Part shown: piece after piece, positions 58,201-64,000 of the stretch | Layout: every line of letters starts with the position of its first letter | Numbering within the stretch: the first letter of the stretch is position 1 | Assembly (NCBI GenBank): GCA_016647705.1 | Contig: CM028336.1 | Span: 10,920,880-10,984,879, forward strand | Reading direction: 5' to 3' | From: Eucommia ulmoides | Taxonomy: Eukaryota > Streptophyta > Magnoliopsida > Garryales > Eucommiaceae | Length of the DNA: 64,000 nucleotides | Notes under the pieces: model-generated | What the model was told of the DNA's origin: nothing | Databases searched by the model: none | The model's input: only the letters and a program-made list of their open reading frames with translations | Made by a program: the position numbers and the translations under genes

Positions 58201-60462
58201 ACAGGTTCAGAGCATGACATCTCTAGCTCTAAAAGAAAATGGAAGGTGGATAAATTAAAGCATCATTTGGCGGTTATGTTTGTGATGCTGCTCATGCTAG
58301 GGGTATTATGGGGCTTTAGCATAACTCAGGTGGCGAAGGAGTTTGAAAGCGGCGGAAGCGCGCCTCAGTTGTGGTTGGGATGCATTGTTGGGCCCGTTGG
58401 TGTTTGGATCAGGTGGTTCTTGGCCCGTTTTAATGGACGCGGATTAGGAAAATCCAACTTGCTCAAATGGATTCCTTTCGGGACTCTGATTGCCAATGTT
58501 ACTGCAGCTTGTGTTATGGCTGCCCTTGCAACGGTCAAGAAAGCCGTAAGTTCTCATTTTCCTTGTTATATCATCTGTTTTTTCGCATTTTCCCCTTAAT
58601 TTTATCGAATCGGATAAAAAAAATGAGATAAAATATAGGAAAGTTGGTGAAAGATATGAGTGGTGTGTAGGAATTAGTGAATCTTTTTTTAATTTGTCAT
58701 TATACATTTAATTGGTTATTAATACTACAATGGAACAAAATGGGTAATGCCTAATTAAAAGTAATGTTTTTTGAATACACAAGTTTGGTATGCAGACTAC
58801 TTGTTGAAGGCTTTGGTTTCCATGTAGAATAGAAGTATATAGAAATAAAATTAGACAAAAAAATTGGTCTATCGGCGATGAACGAAATGAGTTTGCTATT
58901 TCAAAATTTAAATCACGACTGGACAAAAGAGACGATATTGTCGACATTTTCCCCCTAAAATGTTTAAAAACTCTTCGTTACTTTACTTTCTGTTTTGTCT
59001 ATGTTATGTCTCCAAAACATTAATGTGGTGTTTGGTAGGGGTGTTCATAGGCCAGGCTAGGCCGAGTTTGGGCGGGGCCTAATGTAATAAATTACAAGAA
59101 TTTGTAGAACCTGACCTCGGCCTGGGCATCGAGCCTTATTCCCCTGCCCAAGTCCGCCCATTGTAAAATGCATAAAACCCAAGTCCAGCCCTATAATTAT
59201 TTTTTTAAGTAAAATATAATTTGTACAACTATTTTAAGTGAGAGTGAAGTCTTGAACACTAAACCTCCAACTTGGATGCGCATTGGATAACCACTAGATT
59301 ACAAGTATTACATTTGTATGTGTTATATTTTAGAATTTATTTATTTTATGCATAATAATTTTTTTAAATAATTGGATGGATGGGTCGGGTTAGCCCTAAA
59401 TATAAATGGCTACGTGCTAGTCCGGCCTTAAAAAATAATCAGACCTAATTTTTGGGGCCTTGACCCTATCCATGGGTTTAAATTGCAACATCGAACCCTA
59501 AAATATAGATGATGGACTGGGTGGGCCCTTGGGCCCATAAACACCCCGAGTGTTCGGTTAGTGCTCCTATATTTTATTTTTTTTACTTTTTTTTTGTTTT
59601 ATTTTTTGTTTTTGTTCTCGAATCGTGCGGAAAAAAAAAAGGGAGAATCATTATTTGTCTTCGAAACAACTCACTTATAATTTTTTTTCTCTTTTTTTTA
59701 ATCATTTTAATAAAGTTTTTGTCTTTCGATTCACACCAACTAGATTGAATCCATATAGTTAATCTTAGATGTTAAATTTTTATTTAGTATCATAGTTAAA
59801 ATCAGCTAAAATATTAATAAGGACTAAAAAATAAGTGATTAGTGTTAGAATGTTGAATTTGTAAGACTTTTGAAAGTAGTTTATATATAAAATGAGTTAC
59901 TCTACTTGACACCATATAGTTTTAGGTTGGAACCTCCTATCAGTAAGGATTAACAAATCAGTTAAATCTAAAACAAGATAAAAAATTGAAAAACAAAAAA
60001 TAGAAGACTATATGGTAAGAACCCGAAAAAATATATTTCTATTATGTTCCCAGTTATTTTGAACAAATTTTTAGAATCGGAGCATGAACTGATTTTTTCA
60101 TTTTTGTTCCTGTTTTCCTTCTTTTTTAATGAGTAAAAAAAAAATTGACTAAACGCCACTGTAGTTAATGAAACCACTTTTCAAACATTTATTTTATGTG
60201 ATCAGTAACAACTCATCTTGATGAGGTTTCTTTTTTTGTACAGGTGAAAAGCAAGAACTGCGAGACTGTAGCAACCGGGATACAGTTCGGTTTATTGGGT
60301 TGTTTGAGTACTGTTTCTACTTTCATTGCTGAGTTCCATGCAATGAGACAGAGCAAGCATCCATGGAGGGCATATGCTTATGCCATTCTTACAATATTCA
60401 TCTCATTTGCCTTTGGCACTCTCATATATTCTGTGCCTGTTTGGACCCAGGGTTATGAATAG
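55271..60462 (+). CDS. FEX: Fluoride exporter (FEX), CrcB family, six coding exons
   Basis: Spliced coding segments: 55271-55660, 56617-56694, 56798-56896, 57449-57641, 58121-58545, 60244-60462 (TAG at 60460-60462). All introns are GT-AG and phases agree, giving 467 residues. Residues 1-130 are hydrophilic, Ser/Arg- then Asp/Glu-rich, probably cytosolic. Two CrcB repeats follow. In the first, FLMGWLGVVF is near residues 193-202, Asn188 precedes it and TTFS is at 226-229. The second has IANVTAACVM with Asn379 and STVSTF at 417-422. Paired Asn and TTFS-type motifs mark the fluoride pores in this family. Bacterial CrcB dimers are replaced in eukaryotes by one two-domain protein like this, which exports fluoride at the plasma membrane. 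Introns 3 and 5 carry MITEs. The symbol follows family use; orthology is inferred. Confidence 0.92.
55661..56616 (+). other. Intron 1 of the fluoride exporter gene
   Basis: 956 bp, GTGAGT donor and ATCCAG acceptor. AT-rich, with AAGTACTTTTTA-type motifs that recur at about 53500 and 56225; these may be remnants of a small transposon but no clean termini were found. Confidence 0.7.
57101..57335. mobile_element. Small MITE in intron 3
   Basis: TACACTAAGTTTGGATTTAG at the left pairs with the reverse complement of CTGAATCCAAACATAGTGTA at the right. About 235 bp, with no coding and no resolved target duplication. It lies wholly within intron 3 (56897-57448). Confidence 0.65.
59036..59549. mobile_element. 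hAT-type MITE in intron 5
   Basis: The ends TAGGGGTGTTCATAGGCC and the reverse complement of GGGCCCATAAACACCCCGA pair over about 18 bp. The 8-bp flanks GTGTTTGG (59028-59035) and GTGTTCGG (59550-59557) differ by one transition. The 8-bp duplication and the TAGGGGTG-like terminus suit hAT. No transposase is present. It lies within intron 5 (58546-60243). Confidence 0.78.
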
Positions 60463-61101
60463 AAACTACAAGGTGAAGATTAAATATGGGATGGGAGTAA
60501 GTAAGGCCTATATCCTGTCTATGCCATTTCATAATGGCTCCCTTGATCAGGGTTAAGCACTCTTGTAACCCTTTTGAAGTACTTTTTATAAACGAAATAC
60601 TTAATGGAACAAAAAAGTACTTTTTACTGAAAACAATAGTAACCAAAAGAATTTTGTCCAGGGTTGGAGGTCTTAGTTTATCACTCTTAAAATGAAGGTT
60701 GTCAATTCATATCATCGGGTCAGGTTTAACCGAAAACACGATTCAAAATTATCATGTCATTTTGTGTTATTATCGGGTTAGCAGGTAAAATCGAAACACG
60801 ACTCGTTTCGTTTTGTGTTTATCTTGTCTGACGTGATAATGATCATGTTAATATATATATAAATTATCAGTCCTATTTAGAATATAAAAATCGAAAAAGT
60901 AATATTAAAAAAAATTAGTGCTTTTGTTTCTTTATTTTTAAATGTGTTTTTAAACGCAAAACAAAAGTTATAAAGTAATTTATTGCTTGAGAGTACTTAA
61001 AACGAAGTTAGCATATTTATCTATTATTAGATTTCTATTTTTTGTTCTGTCAACAATTCTCTTCCCAGGAATTGTTTCAAATTCTGTATTAGTAAATATT
61101 G

Positions 61102-61138
<37 letters not shown>

Positions 61139-61395
61139 AGTTTTAAATTGATCTTATTTAACAGGGAAAAGTCCCTCATGCAGCGAGCTAGTATTAAGAG
61201 AAAATGAGTGGCAAATACTTAACGGAATCGAGCTTCAAATGGTGATTCGCTTCTAAACGCCATCACGTGACACAAGTTCAATTTTTAATAGAATAAATAT
61301 TAATACGTGATAGAAAATAGTGTTTTCATATGGGATTAAATATTAATACGTGATAGAAAATAGTGTTTTCATATGGGATTAAAGTTACATGTTAG

Positions 61396-61429
<34 letters not shown>

Positions 61430-61558
61430 ATTTAGGTGTTGGTGCAATTGGAGAGTAAATTTCATAGTAGGAACATTTTTTCATAGCCTTTATTTATTTA
61501 TTTTCATAAAAGATTCTATTTTTGTTGTGGGTACAAATGGGGAGGGAGTTTTGAACCC
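60463..61558 (+). other. 3' flank of the fluoride exporter gene with repeats
   Basis: Presumed 3' untranslated sequence, then AT-rich DNA. It holds motifs of CACGA/GTCGTGTTTCG type at 60715-60850, (AT)n at about 61093-61130 and 61398-61427, and a 43-bp tandem duplication. No gene is recognised. Confidence 0.5.
61294..61379 (+). repeat. Perfect 43-bp tandem duplication
   Basis: The unit TAAATATTAATACGTGATAG... (61294-61336) is repeated at 61337-61379. Confidence 0.92.
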
Positions 61559-61561
61559 TAA

Positions 61562-62265
61562 GGTGGCGTTTGGTTAGTGTTTCCACTTTTCTCGATGGAT
61601 TGGGTTGAGTTGAGTTGATAATTCTGTTTCTTTCTGGAAACAGAATTACGTTTGATAACGATAAAATTTTATTTTGTGCTGAGAATAGAATTGCGTTTGG
61701 TAACGCATAATTCTGGAATTGTTTGCTCAACAATTGTTCTTTATTTATTTTGATTAAGCAAAGAGAGAGAGATTACAAATGACGACCGCTGCTACAAGAC
61801 GACGACAACGAACATGATGGATGCGAGAAGACGAAGACGATGATGGCAAATGAAGATGAAGACGGAGACGACAATGGTAGATGAAGACGACGATCGATGA
61901 GAGAAATCGAGAAAGACACAAATCGAGAGATTGACGAAAAACGATCGGAGAGAGAGCGAGCTGAGGTTTTGAAGGAAAAAAGAAAAACAAAAATGTGCAA
62001 ATGAAATGAGGTTACCAAAGGTTGAACAAGGGACTCACTAACAATTTAAAAAATTCTCAGCGTGTCCTAAAGTTGGGTTGAATTTTTTTAACACAAAAAA
62101 AAAAAAACAAGTTTTTTTTATTTCTCATTTCCTTATAATTTTGAGAATCAATTCTCATTTTTTGGGTTAGGTTGGGTTGAGTTTTGTGTTGCCAAACATG
62201 TTCCCGAAAATCAATCCCAAATTTTTTGGGTTGAGTTGGGTTGGGAACACTAACCAAATGGGGCC
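61562..62265. mobile_element. PIF/Harbinger (Tourist-like) non-autonomous element
   Basis: The termini GGTGGCGTTTGGTTAGTGTT and the reverse complement of AACACTAACCAAATGGGGCC pair, with the 3-bp duplication TAA at 61559-61561 and 62266-62268. The interior includes a GACGA-rich block (61780-61960) that creates chance ORFs. No transposase is present. Confidence 0.8.
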
Positions 62266-62268
62266 TAA

Positions 62269-62870
62269 ATTTTTCACTAAAAAAACACTAAATAACTATT
62301 AGGTTGCAAATCTTAATTTTTTTCTAAAAGAATCTCTTGTGATATATATAAATAGCGACAGCACTACGCGCATTTTAAAAATAAATTATTATATTTTTTC
62401 TATTTATTTAAAAACCATCGTTTAATATTAAGATCTTAAGAATTAATATTAAGTTATGGTTTTTAAAAAATAAACATAAAAAGGATAAAAGAATGTAATA
62501 GTTGATTTGAAGAATACAAATAGCAATACTAAAAATAACATCATTAACTAAAATGTTTGGAAAAAAGGGTTTAGAAGATGGGCAACACTTTTTTGAAAAA
62601 ATATTTAGTAAATATAGTCCATCCATACCATAAATTAACACTTTGATTAGAGGTGACATTATAAGAATGACTACTCGTCTTTTCTCTACCATAAATTAAC
62701 ACTAGGATTGAATGCCACTAAACTTTTATTCCTTTGCAGTTATTTTCAAACCTGATGAAATTACACCGAAAAATAAAAAGTTAAGGATTTGAGGCCATTA
62801 ATGTAATTTGCAAATGAACATTCATCCCTAAATTAGGCGAATGGAATTTCACCCCAATTTGAAAAAATCC
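62269..62870. other. AT-rich intergenic sequence
   Basis: No gene, repeat family or terminus was recognised here. Confidence 0.4.
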
Positions 62871-63440
62871 AGATCTAGATCTAGATCTAGACCAGCGCGG
62901 CTCTAGATCGGAGTACTGATGATGTGGCAACAGCAACGGCAAGCGACTGCGATGGCGACATCGATGGAGATGGCGATGGAGAGAATGCCGGATCTAGATC
63001 TGGATCTAGACCGTCAACGCGATGTCGAGAACGCCGGATCTAGATCGTCAACGCGATGGCGAGAGGGGTTTTAGTCTCCGCGATGCGTGACAGTGACGGA
63101 TCGATGGTGATAGCAATTGAGTGGCTATGGCGAGGCGAAGACAACGGCGAGCGACTGCGATGTCAACGTCGACAGAGATGCAGATGGCAATGGCAATGTC
63201 AATGCGTGACAGGGGTTCCAGTCTCGGCGATGCGTCGATCGGGAGCTGGGTTTTGGAGTAGAGATAAATCAGTGCCAACGCAACGAAAGGTTGGGAGGGG
63301 AGAGAGAGAGAGAGAGAGAGAGTGGAGCTGGATATCGAAGGAGACCAACGGCAGTGATGCGTCGTCGTCGGATGATAACGGGAGAGAGACAAAGAATGGC
63401 TGCGGTCGAATTTTCTCAAATGAATGTGTAATTAGAGTTT
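62871..63440. repeat. GC-rich low-complexity block with AGATCT and GCGATGGCGA repeats
   Basis: AGATCTAGATCTAGATCTAG at about 62873-62892 recurs in part at 62993-63013 and 63037-63045. CGTCAACGCGATG(T/G)CGAGA occurs twice at about 63013-63063. (GA)n lies at 63301-63322. Long frames cross the block on both strands but read as low-complexity Arg/Ser-rich sequence and resemble no family. 63441-63785 is AT-rich and probably the 3' flank of the next gene. Confidence 0.6.
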
Positions 63441-63785
63441 CTCCTTACCCCCATATATAAGGGGTAAACATGTCTATTCATATTCATGAAATGAATGAAA
63501 AATAATTACGTTTTGTTAGTGGTCTAAATAATAACCTTATTTCCATAATAATTTATTTAGGAGAAAGAATATGAAATTTGATCTAAAGAGTAAAATCCTT
63601 AGATATATATAATGCATAAAAGAGTAACAGTTATTCATATTCCCAACACAAAACAAAGTGAAAACAAAGAACTCATTTGACTTATCATAATAGGGTAATG
63701 TTTGGTTGTAATGGTATAGAATTGAAACTCTGGGATAAATTAATTCTTTATTATTCAAACGCTACCTAATTAAACTCATCTTTCT

Positions 63786-64000
63786 TCACTGAGGAAGCTT
63801 GTTGAGCTTACAATAGACATAATCCTTGTACTTTTTGGTCTTGTACTTGGCTGGATTCGAATCGTTGGCTAGCTGTGGTAGTGGTCTGATTTCATGCTCC
63901 GGTGGGGGTTCCAAAAACACAGGCCACGACATTCTAGTCATATCTTTATTCACTATGCTTCTGTGGTAGACACCCTTATACTTTCCGTTGCTCAATATCT
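63786..64000 (-). CDS. FLS: Flavonol synthase-like 2-oxoglutarate/Fe(II) dioxygenase, C-terminal end (partial)
   Basis: The frame is open from the window edge at 64000 down to a stop at 63786-63788, about 71 residues. The segment [17 protein letters not shown] carries the distal iron-binding His (codon about 63963-63965). [12 protein letters not shown] holds the Arg-x-Ser pair that binds 2-oxoglutarate (codons about 63933-63935 and 63927-63929). The end [15 protein letters not shown] is typical of flavonol synthases rather than anthocyanidin synthase or flavanone 3-hydroxylase. FLS desaturates dihydroflavonols to flavonols in the cytosol. The HxD half of the iron site and the 5' exons lie outside the window. 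No defect is seen in this part. A related 2-oxoglutarate dioxygenase cannot be excluded from the tail alone. Confidence 0.88.
   Translation of the reverse strand, partial: ILSNGKYKGVYHRSIVNKDMTRMSWPVFLEPPPEHEIRPLPQLANDSNPAKYKTKKYKDYVYCKLNKLPQ

Noticed and set aside
63048..63460. Opposed 123- and 134-codon frames near the right edge
   Set aside because: Both read through repeated GCGATGGCGA/GAGAGA words and give low-complexity protein; no homologue is recognised.

Overview
The window is a stretch of eukaryotic, plant (eudicot) nuclear DNA. It is AT-rich and carries GT-AG introns, plant LTR retrotransposons of both superfamilies, a plant-type LINE, MITEs and Mutator-like elements. Two recognisable host genes lie at the right-hand end. 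No bacterial, organellar, tRNA, rRNA or CRISPR feature is supported.

Layout. 1-3.4 kb: a degenerate LINE on the minus strand, interrupted by a 1-kb TIR element. 3.9-6.06 kb: a solo LTR of a large copia (SIRE/Maximus-like) family. 6.1-9.5 kb: a locally duplicated AT-rich segment, then a GTTAAC-rich repeat array split by a solo LTR. 9.7-10.5 kb: a chimeric gene fragment (quinone oxidoreductase fused to cytochrome P450). 10.7-15.6 kb: two adjacent Mutator-like elements with 9-bp target duplications. The second is a Pack-MULE carrying a BAP31-like first exon and a further nested Mutator-like MITE. 15.6-27.5 kb: LTR and pol debris of Ogre/Tat, copia and SIRE-like elements.

27.5-51.6 kb is one deep nest. 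An old SIRE-like LTR was split by a Ty3/gypsy element (about 29.4-46.9 kb) and by a separate solo LTR (47.9-50.5 kb). The gypsy element was itself entered by a SIRE-like element (33.1-38.1 kb) and by a solo LTR (39.6-45.5 kb), and that solo LTR holds a deleted Tork-like copia element (40.2-43.9 kb). Target-site duplications and restored reading frames or empty-site paralogues fix most of these boundaries.

55.3-60.5 kb holds the one complete host gene, a six-coding-exon fluoride exporter of the FEX/CrcB family (467 residues, two CrcB repeats) with MITEs in introns 3 and 5. The last 215 bases are the C-terminal end of a minus-strand 2-oxoglutarate-dependent dioxygenase, most like flavonol synthase. 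The two host genes are not obviously linked in function. The rest of the window is a record of successive transposon insertion, deletion and LTR-LTR recombination beside genes.
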